Positions 1 to 9,252 are shown, counted from the first letter of the stretch. The stretch: DNA of 64,000 bases from Magnetovibrio sp. (GCF_036568125.1 NZ_DATCTF010000019.1:124001-188000); one strand, 5' to 3'. Notes: a model not told the origin generated them from the sequence alone. Numbers and translations: made by a program.

Positions 1-884
1 CCCTTCTTCCAGTTGACCATGTGCAGGAAGTCGGTGTCTTTCTGCGAGCAACCGGCTTCGAACGGCGGACGACCTTTTTCGATGCCACCGACATAGCGTT
101 CGGAACAGAACGAGTTGGTGAACGACCAGCCGTCAGACGGGCCTTTGCCGAAGTCCGACAAATCCTGGCTGTAAGGCGGCAGTTCGACCGAGAAGGACTG
201 GGTCGGATCAATGCGGCCTTTTTCGCGGTTGAACTTCCAGTAGGTGACGGCGCCACGATACCGCTCGTTGAATTGATCCAACGGCACGTATTCGTCTTCC
301 AGCGGAGCCGGATATTGCGCGGCTTCGATCACGTAATCGGTGTTCGGCGTGACGAATGCGCCGCCGTGTTCGGATTTCATGATCGGGTTGACGACGATCT
401 GCTTGGTTTCAAAATCGTGCAGGTCGATCACAGCCATACGCGGGTTGTTCTTGTCGTTGATGAACAGGTAGCGTCCATCGTACTCACCGTTGGTTTCCGA
501 AATGGCCGGATGGTGGGTATCGCCGAACAAGATATCCTTGCCGTTGACGCGGCCTTGGTCGAGAACGGCTTTCGATTCGTTGTCGAAGCCATAACCCTGC
601 CAGGGTTCCGGCGTGAACACGCCGATGTATTTCAAAATCCGCATGGACGGAATGCCATAAACGATCACTTGACCGCTCTGCCCACCGGAACTGAAGGCGA
701 TGAATTCATCGCGCTTGCCCGTCGGCACATAGGTTTTCGCCGCGGCCAAAACATCCTTTTCGGTCAACCCGCGCCGTTTCATAACGGTATCCAGGTTTTC
801 CGCCGACCAGGATGCCGACGCGGTAACCAGACCCACACTAACGGCGCTAAACGCCATCAGGGCCCGTTTGCCAAATTGTTGCAT
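1..884 (-). CDS. nosZ: Sec-dependent (clade II) nitrous oxide reductase, N-terminal part
   Basis: Periplasmic copper enzyme that reduces N2O to N2, the last step of denitrification. The frame is open from an ATG at 884 to the window edge, about 294 codons, so this is roughly the N-terminal half. The start has a strong GGAGG site. Residues 1-28 form a plain Sec signal peptide with no twin-arginine motif. His124-His125 in a GDTHHPAIS context match the CuZ-cluster His pair of the beta-propeller domain. Lack of a Tat signal together with this His context points to clade II (atypical) NosZ. The C-terminal CuA domain lies outside the window. A FNR-type palindrome lies about 130 bp upstream, shared with the divergent SCO1 gene. 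Assignment is firm; clade placement is by motif reading only. Confidence 0.93.
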   Translation of the reverse strand, partial: MQQFGKRALMAFSAVSVGLVTASASWSAENLDTVMKRRGLTEKDVLAAAKTYVPTGKRDEFIAFSSGGQSGQVIVYGIPSMRILKYIGVFTPEPWQGYGFDNESKAVLDQGRVNGKDILFGDTHHPAISETNGEYDGRYLFINDKNNPRMAVIDLHDFETKQIVVNPIMKSEHGGAFVTPNTDYVIEAAQYPAPLEDEYVPLDQFNERYRGAVTYWKFNREKGRIDPTQSFSVELPPYSQDLSDFGKGPSDGWSFTNSFCSERYVGGIEKGRPPFEAGCSQKDTDFLHMVNWKK

Positions 885-982
885 AGGATTATTCCTCCCT
901 CGGGCTGCATTAAGGACTAAAACAAACCGCAGTATCCCCGAGCCGCTGCGGTTTTAGGACGTAGTGTATTTGGACGTGTAGC

Positions 983-1052
983 AGTCTATGCTAATGTACA
1001 TGACAGGGGTTTGACGACGGTCAAGTCGCCTACCCTTTCAGAACGTCATTAT
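983..1052. promoter_or_regulatory. Divergent FNR/DNR-type promoter region between nosZ and SCO1
   Basis: A perfect palindrome TTGAC-N4-GTCAA lies at 1011-1024, a Crp/FNR-superfamily (FNR, NnrR or DNR) half-site pair. Exactly 22 nt from each edge is a possible -10: TAGACT on the minus strand (983-988) and CATTAT on the plus strand (1047-1052). This puts the box at the class II position (about -41.5) for both genes. Sites were read by eye; the -10 elements are weak (4/6 each). Confidence 0.7.
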
Positions 1053-1145
1053 AGACGCTAAGCGTCTGAGTTTCGATGAAATTCCTAAACTGCGCACAGG
1101 CCACGATCACCGGACGCCACCATAACAAGAACAAGGTAACAGCTT

Positions 1146-1772
1146 ATGTTTCCATCTCGCCCCCGACTGCACCGCTTGCGGCATTTGTCCCGGTCGTTAT
1201 TTTACACCCTAACTGCGTGTATTGCGATTTTGGCGTCATCGCCGTTGCAGGCTCAAGAGCAAGGCCAAGAAGAAGCGACCCTGTCGTCGAGCATCGGTGG
1301 CCGCTTCATGTTGGAAGACCACAACGGCCAGATCGTCACCGATCAGCACTTTCAAGACCGCTTCATGTTGATCACCTTCGGCTATACCTATTGCCCCGAC
1401 ATCTGCCCGACCAATTTGGTCAATATGGCCGCGGCTTTGGAAGCCTTGGGCGATCGCGCCGAAAAAATCGCGCCGATCTTCATCACCATCGACCCCGCAC
1501 GCGACACGGCCGCCAAATTGCGTGAATATGTTGCCGCCTTCGACGACCGCATCATCGGCCTCACCGGTCCCCAGCCGATGATCGACAGCGTTTCAAAGCG
1601 CTACAAAATCGTCGCCGCCGTCCACAAGCCGGAAAATTGGAAAGACGGCGATTATCTGGTCGACCACACCGCATCGATCTTTCTGATGGCGCCGGATGGA
1701 AAATTCCTGGTCAAGTTCGCCCACGGCATGCCGCCCGAAGACATGGCCAAACGCATCGCCGATTTTATGTAA
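1146..1772 (+). CDS. SCO1/SenC-family copper chaperone
   Basis: A 208-aa thioredoxin-fold protein that delivers copper to CuA centres outside the cytoplasmic membrane. An N-terminal hydrophobic segment (about residues 17-36) acts as signal or anchor. Copper-ligand Cys83 and Cys87 (CPDIC) and His174 (DHTAS) are all present. An AAGGTAA sequence precedes the start. It is divergent from nosZ and shares the FNR-type box. Sco proteins serve cytochrome oxidase CuA, and some have been implicated in NosZ CuA maturation; the shared control region favours the latter role here (inference). Confidence 0.9.
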   Translation: MFPSRPRLHRLRHLSRSLFYTLTACIAILASSPLQAQEQGQEEATLSSSIGGRFMLEDHNGQIVTDQHFQDRFMLITFGYTYCPDICPTNLVNMAAALEALGDRAEKIAPIFITIDPARDTAAKLREYVAAFDDRIIGLTGPQPMIDSVSKRYKIVAAVHKPENWKDGDYLVDHTASIFLMAPDGKFLVKFAHGMPPEDMAKRIADFM

Positions 1773-1816
1773 GCCTGCACGCCGCAACATCTCACGGCAG
1801 AACCACGAAACCAAAA

Positions 1817-1844
1817 GAGGCCCTGCAAGTCGTTGCAGGGCCTC
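1817..1844 (-). terminator. Rho-independent terminator for tRNA-Ser
   Basis: A 12-bp perfect stem (GAGGCCCTGCAA with its complement, 4-nt loop) is followed on the minus strand by TTTT. It lies just 3' of the tRNA-Ser gene and could also slow plus-strand transcription from SCO1. Confidence 0.8.
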
Positions 1845-1850
1845 ATATAT

Positions 1851-1943
1851 TGGCGGACAGGGAGGGATTCGAACCCTCGGTACGGGTTTACCCCGTACGG
1901 CGGATTAGCAATCCACTGGTTTCAGCCACTCACCCACCTGTCC
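1851..1943 (-). tRNA. tRNA-Ser (anticodon GCU), CCA encoded
   Basis: The reverse strand folds as a 93-nt class II tRNA. It has a GGACAGG acceptor stem pairing with CCTGTCC, anticodon GCT in a TTGCTAATC loop, a long GC-rich variable arm, the T-loop GGTTCGAATCC, and an encoded CCA end. It reads AGC/AGU serine codons. Confidence 0.96.
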
Positions 1944-2019
1944 ACAGGTGTTCGGGTGGCACCGAACGCCCCTTCATAAACGTCTCTGGCCCCTGGATCA
2001 AGGCTTTATGAGCGCTGTT

Positions 2020-2520
2020 TCAAGAAGGATTTGCAGCTTTGCCCACGGCGTAGGAAACCAGCCCGTTGGTAAGGGTTTTCAGTTCATCGACCGATGTCTC
2101 GAAAACGCAGTGGGGATGGCCCGCGGCGGCATAAATCTTATCGAAGCGCTTCAGGCTCGCGTCGATGGCGGTGGGCAGCTTGGAGACCTGCCCCACCGGC
2201 GACACGCCGCCGATGGAAAAGCCCGTCACGGCGCGCACCAAATCGGCGGATGGCTTCACCACATCGCCTTGCAGGTGAAAGACCTTCGGCAGTTGTTCTT
2301 CGTTGCATTGGTGATCGCCCGCGACCAGCGCCACCACATAGCGGTTGCCGACGGTGAACACCAACGTCTTGGCGATCGCGCCTTGTTCGACGCCCAGTGC
2401 CTGGGCGGCCTCCGCCGCGGTGCGGGCGCTGTCGGCGAGTTCGATAACCGCGTCCGCACGGCCGACATCGGCCAACGCCTTGCGCACGCGCTTCACGGTT
2501 TCCAGTTCCAAATTGCTCAA
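2020..2520 (-). CDS. YbaK/EbsC-family aminoacyl-tRNA deacylase
   Basis: A 166-aa single-domain protein of the YbaK/ProX-like trans-editing family, which hydrolyses mischarged tRNAs such as Cys-tRNA(Pro). The typical features are IAKTLVF in the first third, the conserved GGVSPVG stretch and the FxKIYAAAG segment near the C-terminus. Length matches the family. It stands between tRNA-Ser and a GST gene on the same strand. Substrate within the family cannot be told from this sequence. Confidence 0.85.
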   Translation of the reverse strand: MSNLELETVKRVRKALADVGRADAVIELADSARTAAEAAQALGVEQGAIAKTLVFTVGNRYVVALVAGDHQCNEEQLPKVFHLQGDVVKPSADLVRAVTGFSIGGVSPVGQVSKLPTAIDASLKRFDKIYAAAGHPHCVFETSVDELKTLTNGLVSYAVGKAANPS

Positions 2521-2560
2521 GCAGGCCCCCTTAAGCTGAAATGGGTCAAAACGAGTTGGC

Positions 2561-3199
2561 TTACCCGGCGGGTCGGGGCGGCACGTTCATGCCGGCCTCG
2601 ACCGATTCGCGCTGGCTGATCATATCATACCAACGCTTAACGTGAGGATAATCGCCAAGTTCGATGGGGTGCCAGGGGTGGCGCGCAACCCACGGATAAA
2701 TGGCGATATCGGCGATGGTGAACAGCCCGCCGGCGAAAAAGTCATGCGCGGCCAAGTGGGCGTTCATCACGCTGTAGAGACGCTTTTGTTCGGTGGTGTA
2801 ACGGTCCTTGGCGTAGGGCACGTCTTCCTTGGCGAATTTCAAAAAGTGGTGGGCTTGGCCGAACATCGGGCCGACCCCGCCCATTTGGAACATCAGCCAC
2901 TGCAAAACCTTGTAGCGCGCCTCGCCGGAAGCAGGCAGCAAGTCTTCACGCTGGCATTTTTCCGCCAGGTAAATGAGGATCGCGCCGGATTCAAACAGTG
3001 CGATGTCTTGTCCGCCCGGCCCGTCGCTGTCGACGATGGCGGGGATTTTGTTGTTGGGGCTGATTTTCAGAAAATCGGGGGCGAATTGTTCGTCCTTGGT
3101 GATGTTGATGGGATGAGTGGCGTAGGCGAGGCCAACCTCCTCCAACATGATGGAAACTTTTTGGCCGTTGGGCGTGCCCCACGTGTACAGATCGATCAT
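2561..3199 (-). CDS. Glutathione S-transferase family protein (YfcG/YghU-like)
   Basis: A 212-aa cytosolic protein with an N-terminal thioredoxin-like domain beginning MIDLYTWGTPNGQKV and a helical C-terminal domain. The TWGTPNG start and NKIPAIVD, which holds the glutathione-binding cis-Pro, are typical of the disulfide-bond oxidoreductase branch (YfcG/YghU). The frame stays open further upstream, but the ATG at 3199 has a clear AGGAGG 6-8 nt before it, so the longer form is unlikely. Confidence 0.85.
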   Translation of the reverse strand: MIDLYTWGTPNGQKVSIMLEEVGLAYATHPINITKDEQFAPDFLKISPNNKIPAIVDSDGPGGQDIALFESGAILIYLAEKCQREDLLPASGEARYKVLQWLMFQMGGVGPMFGQAHHFLKFAKEDVPYAKDRYTTEQKRLYSVMNAHLAAHDFFAGGLFTIADIAIYPWVARHPWHPIELGDYPHVKRWYDMISQRESVEAGMNVPPRPAG

Positions 3200-3284
3200 C
3201 GAAACCTCCTCAAACCGCGCCCCCAGCGGCGCATTGTACATATAGAGCGCTGTGCCCCAAGCACAAGAACTCAGCGGACCAAAC

Positions 3285-4316
3285 TTAGCCGCACAGATCG
3301 GCAATATCGTCGGCCAGACGGTCGACGGTTTCGGGCAACAGATCCCACGAACACATAAACCGACAGCCACGCACGCCGATGAAGGCATAGAACTTCCAGC
3401 CCCGCGCCCACAGGCCTTCGCGCACATCTTGAGGCAGATCCAAAAACACCCCGTTGGCCTGCGGTTCGAACATCACCGTGACGCCCTCCAGATCTTTTAC
3501 CCGCTGGTGCAGACGTTGCGCCATGGCGTTGGCGTGCCGGGCGTATTTCAGCCACACGTCGTCTTTCAACACGCCCAGCCACGGCGCGGAAATGAAGCGC
3601 ATTTTCGACGCCAACTGCCCCGCTTGCTTGGCGCGATAGGCAAAGTCTTCGGCCAGGGCCTTGTTGAAAAACACCACCGCCTCGCCCACCGGCAGGCCGT
3701 TTTTGGTGCCGCCGAACACCAACACGTCGATGCCCGCGCGCCAGGTCAGGTCGGCGGGGCTGACATCCAAGCTCGCCACCGCATTGGCGAAGCGCGCGCC
3801 GTCCATGTGGATATGCAGGTTGTGGCGTTTGGCCATGGCGGAAATGGCGCGCAATTCCTCGACGCTGTAGACCGTGCCGACCTCGGTCGCCTGGGTCAGC
3901 GATATGGCCTTGGGCTTGGGATAATGAATATCGCTGCGCCGGGTGACCAGCTCTTCGATGGCGGCGGGCGTCAACTTGCCGTCGGGACCATCGCCCGCAA
4001 GCAGCTTGGAGCCGCCGGAAAAGAACTCCGGCGCGCCGCACTCGTCATTCACGATGTGCGCTTTTTCGTGACAAATCACCGAATGATACGACTGGCACAA
4101 TGCCGCCAACACCAGCGAGTTCGCCGCCGTGCCGTTGAACACGAAGAACACCTCGCAATCGGTTTCGAACAGATCGCGGATGCGGTCGCACACCTGTGCG
4201 GTCCAACTGTCGTCGCCGTACGAAACCTCGTGCCCGGTTTCGTTGGCGCGCACGAATGCGTCCATCGCCTCGGGACACACGCCCGCAGTGTTATCTGATG
4301 CGAATTGCTGAGACAT
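3285..4316 (-). CDS. Low-specificity L-threonine aldolase
   Basis: A 343-aa PLP fold-type I enzyme that cleaves L-threonine or allo-threonine to glycine and acetaldehyde. The PLP Schiff-base lysine is Lys205 in FGGTKNGLP, and the pyridine-nitrogen Asp is Asp172 in HMDGARFANA. It starts MSQQFASDN, as is usual in the family. An in-frame upstream extension of about 50 codons exists but is not conserved-looking. The gene stands alone on the minus strand, downstream of a terminator. Confidence 0.9.
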   Translation of the reverse strand: MSQQFASDNTAGVCPEAMDAFVRANETGHEVSYGDDSWTAQVCDRIRDLFETDCEVFFVFNGTAANSLVLAALCQSYHSVICHEKAHIVNDECGAPEFFSGGSKLLAGDGPDGKLTPAAIEELVTRRSDIHYPKPKAISLTQATEVGTVYSVEELRAISAMAKRHNLHIHMDGARFANAVASLDVSPADLTWRAGIDVLVFGGTKNGLPVGEAVVFFNKALAEDFAYRAKQAGQLASKMRFISAPWLGVLKDDVWLKYARHANAMAQRLHQRVKDLEGVTVMFEPQANGVFLDLPQDVREGLWARGWKFYAFIGVRGCRFMCSWDLLPETVDRLADDIADLCG

Positions 4317-4463
4317 ATCCCGATCCCCTAGTTGATGCTGGGACAGATTACGGGATTGAAGCGGATGAGCAAGGAAGGATTCATGCGTGATTTGCGCCCT
4401 TGGTAACGCAAAGGCCTCTCGATGAGTACACATGTCCAAGCCCGTCGGCGAACCCTCAGAAAA

Positions 4464-4491
4464 AACCCGCCACATCGCTGAGGCGGGTTTT
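4464..4491 (-). terminator. Terminator after the coiled-coil protein gene
   Basis: An 8-bp stem AACCCGCC/GGCGGGTT with a 10-nt loop is flanked by A and T runs on both sides, so it can work in both directions. It lies just 3' of the 4516-4929 minus-strand gene. Confidence 0.75.
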
Positions 4492-4515
4492 GATTTTTGA
4501 AGATACCCGGCGTGG

Positions 4516-4929
4516 TTATTGCTGCAATTTCTTCATGCTTTCCTGAAACGCATTTTGCGCCGCCTGCATTTTTTCTTTGTGTTCCATTTGCACTTTGCGG
4601 CGGTCTTCCGGGGTTTTGGCGCTGCTCATGCTTTTTTGCATTTCTTCATTCAAGGCCCGCACCTCGTTTTGATGCTGTTCGTTCAGCTTGCGCATTTCTT
4701 CATGGCGGCTTTGCGCGGCGTTGCGCTTTTCCTCAGAGGCCTTTTTCTGGGCTTTCTGGCGCTCTTCCATGTCTTTGCGCTTTTCTTTTTGGTCTTTGCC
4801 CTTGTCTTTATCTTTGTTTCCCGCATAAGCCGAACCCAGGTCGAACGCGGGCGTCGAGACCAACGCCGGGGCACACAAGATTGCTAGCGCCAAGGCGCCG
4901 ATGCTCAAAGATTTGTTGATTTTAGACAT
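4516..4929 (-). CDS. Secreted Lys/Glu-rich coiled-coil protein, function unknown
   Basis: A 137-aa protein with a Sec signal peptide (residues 1-36, cleavage after SAYA). The mature part is almost entirely charged heptad-like helix rich in K, E, Q, R and M, with no cysteine. It starts with a KDKDKGKDQKEK stretch. Such proteins are often loosely annotated as OmpH/Skp-like or periplasmic helical proteins, but no family-specific motif is visible. It sits between terminators, so it is probably transcribed alone. Confidence 0.75.
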   Translation of the reverse strand: MSKINKSLSIGALALAILCAPALVSTPAFDLGSAYAGNKDKDKGKDQKEKRKDMEERQKAQKKASEEKRNAAQSRHEEMRKLNEQHQNEVRALNEEMQKSMSSAKTPEDRRKVQMEHKEKMQAAQNAFQESMKKLQQ

Positions 4930-4982
4930 CGATTGTTCCTCTCCTCTAACTCACTTGCAAAAATCTAGCACAGCCCCAACGC

Positions 4983-5014
4983 AAAAACCCACCTCGATCA
5001 TGAGGTGGGTTTTT
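4983..5014 (-). terminator. Terminator of the gatCAB operon
   Basis: A perfect stem AAAAACCCACCTC/GAGGTGGGTTTTT with a short loop lies 38 bp after the gatB stop. The T-run is on both strands. Confidence 0.85.
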
Positions 5015-5051
5015 CCTGTCTGCGTTGCGCAAGATCGAGGCTTCAACCGGT

Positions 5052-6509
5052 TCAGTTGTCGAGCTTGTCTTTCAACAACTTGTTCACCTGGCCCGGGTTG
5101 GCCTTGCCTTGGGTGGCTTTCATCACTTGGCCGACGAACCAGCCGAGAATTTTTTCGTTGCCGCCCTTGTATTGCGCAACCTGCGCCGAACCCGCCGCGA
5201 TGGCGGCGTCGACGGCGGCTTCGATCGCGCCGGTATCGGTGATCTGCTTGAGGCCCTTGTCCGCGACGATCTTTTCCGGATCGTCGCCGCTTTCGATCAT
5301 CAGCTCGAAGACTTCCTTGGCGATCTTGGTCGAAATGGTGTCGTCCGTGATCAACCCCAGAAGCTTGCCCAAATTGACCGCCGAAATCGGGCTTTCGGTG
5401 ATGCTCACGCCCTTATCGGACAACACCGCGAACAGGTTGTTGATGACCCAGTTCGCCGCCATCTTGGCGTCGCGCCCTTCGGCGACCGCTTCGAAGTACA
5501 TGGCGGTGTCCTTGTCGGCCACCAACACGCCCGCGTCGTAAGGCGACAGGCCGAACACATTGATGTAGCGGTCTTTGCGCTCATCAGGCAGTTCCGGCAA
5601 GGAGGCTTTGATTTCGGCGACCAAATCGTCGCTGAACACCAGCGGCAACAGGTCGGGGTCGGGGAAATAGCGATAATCGTGGGCGTGCTCTTTCGAACGC
5701 ATCGACCGGGTGGTGCCGGTTTGGGCGTCGAACAGGCGCGTTTCCTGCACCACTTCGCCGCCGTTGTCGTAGATTTCAACCTGACGCGCGGCTTCGAATT
5801 CGATCGCCTGCATGGCGAAGCGCACCGAGTTGACGTTCTTGGTTTCCGCGCGGGTCCGCAGCTCCTCGGAACCCACCGGACGGACCGAGACGTTGACGTC
5901 GCAGCGCATCGACCCCTGGTCCATGTTGCCGTCGCACGTGCCCAAGTAGCGCACGATGGAGCGCAGCTTGCGCAAATAAGCACCGACTTCTTCCGGCGAC
6001 CGCATGTCGGGCTTGGAGACGATTTCCATCAACGCCACACCAGTGCGGTTGAGGTCGATGAAGGTGCGCTTGGGATCTTGGTCGTGCAGCGACTTGCCTG
6101 CGTCCTGTTCCAGATGCAGACGTTCGATGCCGACTTCGCGTGTGGAACCGTCGGGCAGGTCGAGGATGATGGTACCCTCGCCGACGATCGGCTGATCGGC
6201 CTGCGAGATCTGATAGCCCTGGGGCAGATCGGCATAAAAATAGTTTTTGCGCGCGAACACCGACTTGGTGTTGATCTGCGCCTTGAGGCCCAAACCGGTC
6301 TTGATGGCTTGGCGCACGCATTCTTCGTTGATGACCGGCAACATGCCGGGCATGGCGGCGTCGACCAACGACACCTGGGTATTGGGCTCCGCGCCGAAAT
6401 CGGTGGCGGCGCCGGAAAACAGTTTGGCGTTGGAAATCACCTGACAGTGAACTTCCAGGCCAATGACCACTTCCCAATCGCCGGTTTCGCCTTTGATCAC
6501 ATAAGACAT
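5052..6509 (-). CDS. gatB: Aspartyl/glutamyl-tRNA amidotransferase subunit B
   Basis: A 485-aa kinase-like subunit of GatCAB. The complex converts Glu-tRNA(Gln) and/or Asp-tRNA(Asn) to the amide forms with ammonia passed from GatA. The N-terminal [12 protein letters not shown] signature and the GatB/YqeY-type C-terminal helical tRNA-binding region are present, with normal length. It follows gatA by 3 bp in a gatC-gatA-gatB order, so the three are co-translated. A very long antisense frame over this gene (5025-8465) is an artefact of GC-rich codon bias. Confidence 0.97.
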   Translation of the reverse strand: MSYVIKGETGDWEVVIGLEVHCQVISNAKLFSGAATDFGAEPNTQVSLVDAAMPGMLPVINEECVRQAIKTGLGLKAQINTKSVFARKNYFYADLPQGYQISQADQPIVGEGTIILDLPDGSTREVGIERLHLEQDAGKSLHDQDPKRTFIDLNRTGVALMEIVSKPDMRSPEEVGAYLRKLRSIVRYLGTCDGNMDQGSMRCDVNVSVRPVGSEELRTRAETKNVNSVRFAMQAIEFEAARQVEIYDNGGEVVQETRLFDAQTGTTRSMRSKEHAHDYRYFPDPDLLPLVFSDDLVAEIKASLPELPDERKDRYINVFGLSPYDAGVLVADKDTAMYFEAVAEGRDAKMAANWVINNLFAVLSDKGVSITESPISAVNLGKLLGLITDDTISTKIAKEVFELMIESGDDPEKIVADKGLKQITDTGAIEAAVDAAIAAGSAQVAQYKGGNEKILGWFVGQVMKATQGKANPGQVNKLLKDKLDN

Positions 6510-6512
6510 GGC

Positions 6513-7985
6513 TTAGCCCTCCCGACCCGGCTTGAAGTTGAAGGCGGCGGCGCTTTCCAGCGAGGCGGCGACGTTGAGCAGCGTGCCTTCGTCGAACGCC
6601 TTGCCGATCAGTTGCAAGCCCAGCGGCAACCCGGCGCTGTTGAGACCGGCGGGCACCGAGATGCCCGGCAGGCCGGCCAACGAGGTCGGCACCGTGAACA
6701 CGTCGTTCAAGTACATCGCAACGGGGTCGTCCTGCTTTTCACCGAGCGCGAACGCGGCACTGGGCGCGGTCGGGGTCAAGATCGCGTCGACGTCTTGGAA
6801 CGCGGTCTTGAAATCGTTGGCGATCAAGGTGCGGACTTTTTGCGCCTTGATGTAATAGGCGTCGTAATAACCCGAGCTCAGCGCATAGGTGCCGATCAGG
6901 ATGCGGCGCTGCACTTCGTCGCCGAAGCCTTCGCCGCGGGTGTTCATGTACATGTCGTCCAAGCTTTCTCCCGGCACGCGCAGGCCGTAACGCACGCCGT
7001 CGTAACGCGCCAGGTTGGCGGACGCTTCGGCAGGTGCGACGATATAATAAGCCGCCAGCGCATACTTGGTGTGCGGCAGCGAGACTTCCTTGATGTTGCA
7101 GCCCGCAGCCTTGAGCCAATCGATGCCTTTGTCCCACAGCGCTTGAATTTCGGAATCCATGCCGTCCATCTTGTATTCCTTGGGGATACCGATGGTCAGG
7201 CCTTTGACGTCGCCGGTGATGGCGGCTTCGAAATCGGGCACCGCAACGGGGGCCGAGGTGCTGTCTTTGGGATCGTGCCCAGCCATCGCGCCGAGCATGA
7301 TGGCGGCGTCGCGCACCGTCTGGGTCATCGGACCGGCTTGATCGAGGGAGCTGGCGAACGCCACCACGCCCCAGCGCGAACAACGGCCATAGGTCGGTTT
7401 GATACCGACGATGCCGCAGAAGCTGGCGGGCTGGCGGATCGAACCGCCGGTGTCGGTGCCGGTCGCGGCCATGGCGAGGCCACCCGCAACGGCGGCGGCG
7501 GAACCGCCGGAACTGCCGCCCGGAACCAAATCTTTGCCGTCCTTGCCTTTCCAAGGGTTTTTCACCGGACCGTAATAGGATGTGATGTTGGCCGAACCCA
7601 TGGCGAATTCATCGAGGTTGGCCTTGCCCAACATCACCGCACCGGCGGAACGCAGGTTGGCGGACACGGTCGATTCATAAGCCGGCACGAAACCGTCGAG
7701 GATGTGGCTGCCCGCGGTGGTCAACACACCTTCGGTGCAGAACAAATCCTTCATGGCGATGGGAATGCCATCCATCGCGCCGATGTGGTCGCCCTTGGCG
7801 CGGCGATCGTCAGATTCGCGTGCCCGTTCCAACGCGACTTCCGGCGTTTCGGTGATATAGGCGTTGAGATCGCGCCCGCCTTGCATGGCCTGGATATAGG
7901 CTTCGGCCAGTTCTGCGGCGGAAAACTCGCCTTTGGCGAGACCGTCGCGCGCGGTGGCGATGTTCAATTCTGTGAGCTTCGTCAT
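6513..7985 (-). CDS. gatA: Aspartyl/glutamyl-tRNA amidotransferase subunit A
   Basis: A 490-aa amidase-signature glutaminase that releases ammonia for GatB. The Ser-cisSer-Lys triad reads as Lys79 (PIAMKDLF), Ser158 in the GGSSGGS loop and nucleophile Ser182 ([10 protein letters not shown]). Length is normal. It starts at ATG 7985, 3 bp after the gatC stop. Confidence 0.97.
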   Translation of the reverse strand: MTKLTELNIATARDGLAKGEFSAAELAEAYIQAMQGGRDLNAYITETPEVALERARESDDRRAKGDHIGAMDGIPIAMKDLFCTEGVLTTAGSHILDGFVPAYESTVSANLRSAGAVMLGKANLDEFAMGSANITSYYGPVKNPWKGKDGKDLVPGGSSGGSAAAVAGGLAMAATGTDTGGSIRQPASFCGIVGIKPTYGRCSRWGVVAFASSLDQAGPMTQTVRDAAIMLGAMAGHDPKDSTSAPVAVPDFEAAITGDVKGLTIGIPKEYKMDGMDSEIQALWDKGIDWLKAAGCNIKEVSLPHTKYALAAYYIVAPAEASANLARYDGVRYGLRVPGESLDDMYMNTRGEGFGDEVQRRILIGTYALSSGYYDAYYIKAQKVRTLIANDFKTAFQDVDAILTPTAPSAAFALGEKQDDPVAMYLNDVFTVPTSLAGLPGISVPAGLNSAGLPLGLQLIGKAFDEGTLLNVAASLESAAAFNFKPGREG

Positions 7986-7988
7986 GGC

Positions 7989-8276
7989 TTACTCCACCAC
8001 CTTGGGCACGGTAAAGAACCCGTCTTCGGCATCGGGCGCGTTCTTGAGCACGGCGGCTTGGCAGTTGCCGTCGGTCACAGCGTCCTTGCGTTGCGGCAAG
8101 GTCACGTCGGAGACCGAGGCCATCGGCTCGACGCCATCGGTGTCGAGCTCTTGGAGCTGTTCGATCCAGTCCATAATGGAGGAAAGTTCGCCGGCCAGCG
8201 GTTCCAATTTGTCATCGGAAACGCGAATGCGCGCGAGGTAAGCGATGTTTTTCACGGTGTCCTTGTCGAGGGACAT
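7989..8276 (-). CDS. gatC: Aspartyl/glutamyl-tRNA amidotransferase subunit C
   Basis: A 95-aa belt-like subunit that wraps GatA and GatB. It starts MSLDKDTVKNIAYLARI and ends with the conserved FFTVPKVVE tail. The frame is open upstream, but ATG 8276 gives the family length and sits after a GGATGG sequence. First gene of gatCAB. Confidence 0.95.
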   Translation of the reverse strand: MSLDKDTVKNIAYLARIRVSDDKLEPLAGELSSIMDWIEQLQELDTDGVEPMASVSDVTLPQRKDAVTDGNCQAAVLKNAPDAEDGFFTVPKVVE

Positions 8277-8376
8277 GGAGTGCCATCCTTGATCGAAGAT
8301 CTTCAGAGAAATGAGAGGCCGGAAAGTAACACCCACCCGCGCGCATCGCAAGCGCTGAAAGGGCCTGTTTCCAAGC

Positions 8377-9249
8377 CTATTTGGGCTTTTTCAGCAACTC
8401 GGCCCAGGCCTCGTCGGTCCAACTGGCGACGGACGCTTCCAACGCCTGGGTCAAGGCGTCCTTGATGTTGTCGGTTTGAAAGCTCTGAATCTTGGGCGGC
8501 TTGGCGAAACGCGGCAAGGAATGGCCTTCGAACGTCATCGCCCCGGTCTTGGGGTGATAGAGATAACGGGTGGTGAGGAACTCCTCCATGCCGTCGCCGA
8601 TGGAGCGCACGTCCAAACCGATCAGGTGCAAGCCGTCTTCCGACTTGACCGGCGCTTCGGTAAGAAACATGTGGGCATAAAATATTTTCGCCCCCGCCGT
8701 ACTGGCGCAGCGAAAACGAACCTCATAATCGGCGGTTTCGAAATCGCCGCCCTCGACCGTTGTCTTGCCTTCGAAACGGAACCGGTAGTCGCACGCCACA
8801 CCGTGTTTTTGATCTTGGGACATGTAAGAGCCAAAGAACTGCTCGCCCAAAGCACCGTCGACAACCGGCACCAAAACGGGTGTGAACACAAAGCCCAGGG
8901 TTTCGCCGTCTTTGCTGACCGCCATCCACGTGCTGCCATCGACTTTGCCGATGGCCCGCACGCGTTCGCCCGCTTCCAGGCCTGCCAAGCGTTCAAAATC
9001 GGTGCCGGGGCCGGAGCGCACATTGACGTCCTTGGTCACCTCGTAAAGGCCGACCATGGGCACCACTTCGTGCTCCATCACCACCACCGGCTCAACTTCC
9101 TCGTTGAGGGTCGGTTCCTCAATCTTGAAGTCGCGCGGCGCTTCGCCCGGCTCTTCGATTTGCGCATGCGCAGGACCCCAGGCCGGAGCCCCGAAAGCCA
9201 GCATCGACGCCAGAAGCAGTGAAATGGATTGCGCGCGTTTCATGAGCAT
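8377..9249 (-). CDS. Periplasmic SH3-domain protein, function unknown
   Basis: A 290-aa protein with a Sec signal peptide (to about residue 29, AHA|Q), an acidic linker, and a bacterial SH3b domain around residues 67-128. The VNVRSGPGTDFERLAGLEAGERV string is the SH3b hallmark (read as two overlapping motifs, VNVRSGPG and GLEAGERV). The C-terminal 150 residues are unrecognised. Such proteins usually bind peptidoglycan or envelope partners. The start could be Met1 or Met3; the upstream GNAT stop is only a few bases away, so the two genes are likely co-transcribed. Confidence 0.75.
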   Translation of the reverse strand: MLMKRAQSISLLLASMLAFGAPAWGPAHAQIEEPGEAPRDFKIEEPTLNEEVEPVVVMEHEVVPMVGLYEVTKDVNVRSGPGTDFERLAGLEAGERVRAIGKVDGSTWMAVSKDGETLGFVFTPVLVPVVDGALGEQFFGSYMSQDQKHGVACDYRFRFEGKTTVEGGDFETADYEVRFRCASTAGAKIFYAHMFLTEAPVKSEDGLHLIGLDVRSIGDGMEEFLTTRYLYHPKTGAMTFEGHSLPRFAKPPKIQSFQTDNIKDALTQALEASVASWTDEAWAELLKKPK

Positions 9250-9252
9250 AAT

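Noticed and set aside
21-920. A 299-codon plus-strand frame at the left edge
   Set aside because: Antisense of the nosZ N-terminus, whose signal peptide, RBS and CuZ motif are clear.
1944-2001. A promoter for tRNA-Ser (TTGATC with a weak -10)
   Set aside because: The -35-like hexamer is fair, but the -10 position matches TATAAT at only one base.
5025-8465. A 1146-codon plus-strand open frame over gatB/gatA/gatC
   Set aside because: It lies antisense to three certain genes, has His/Arg/Gly-rich shadow composition and no domain pattern. It is a codon-bias artefact.
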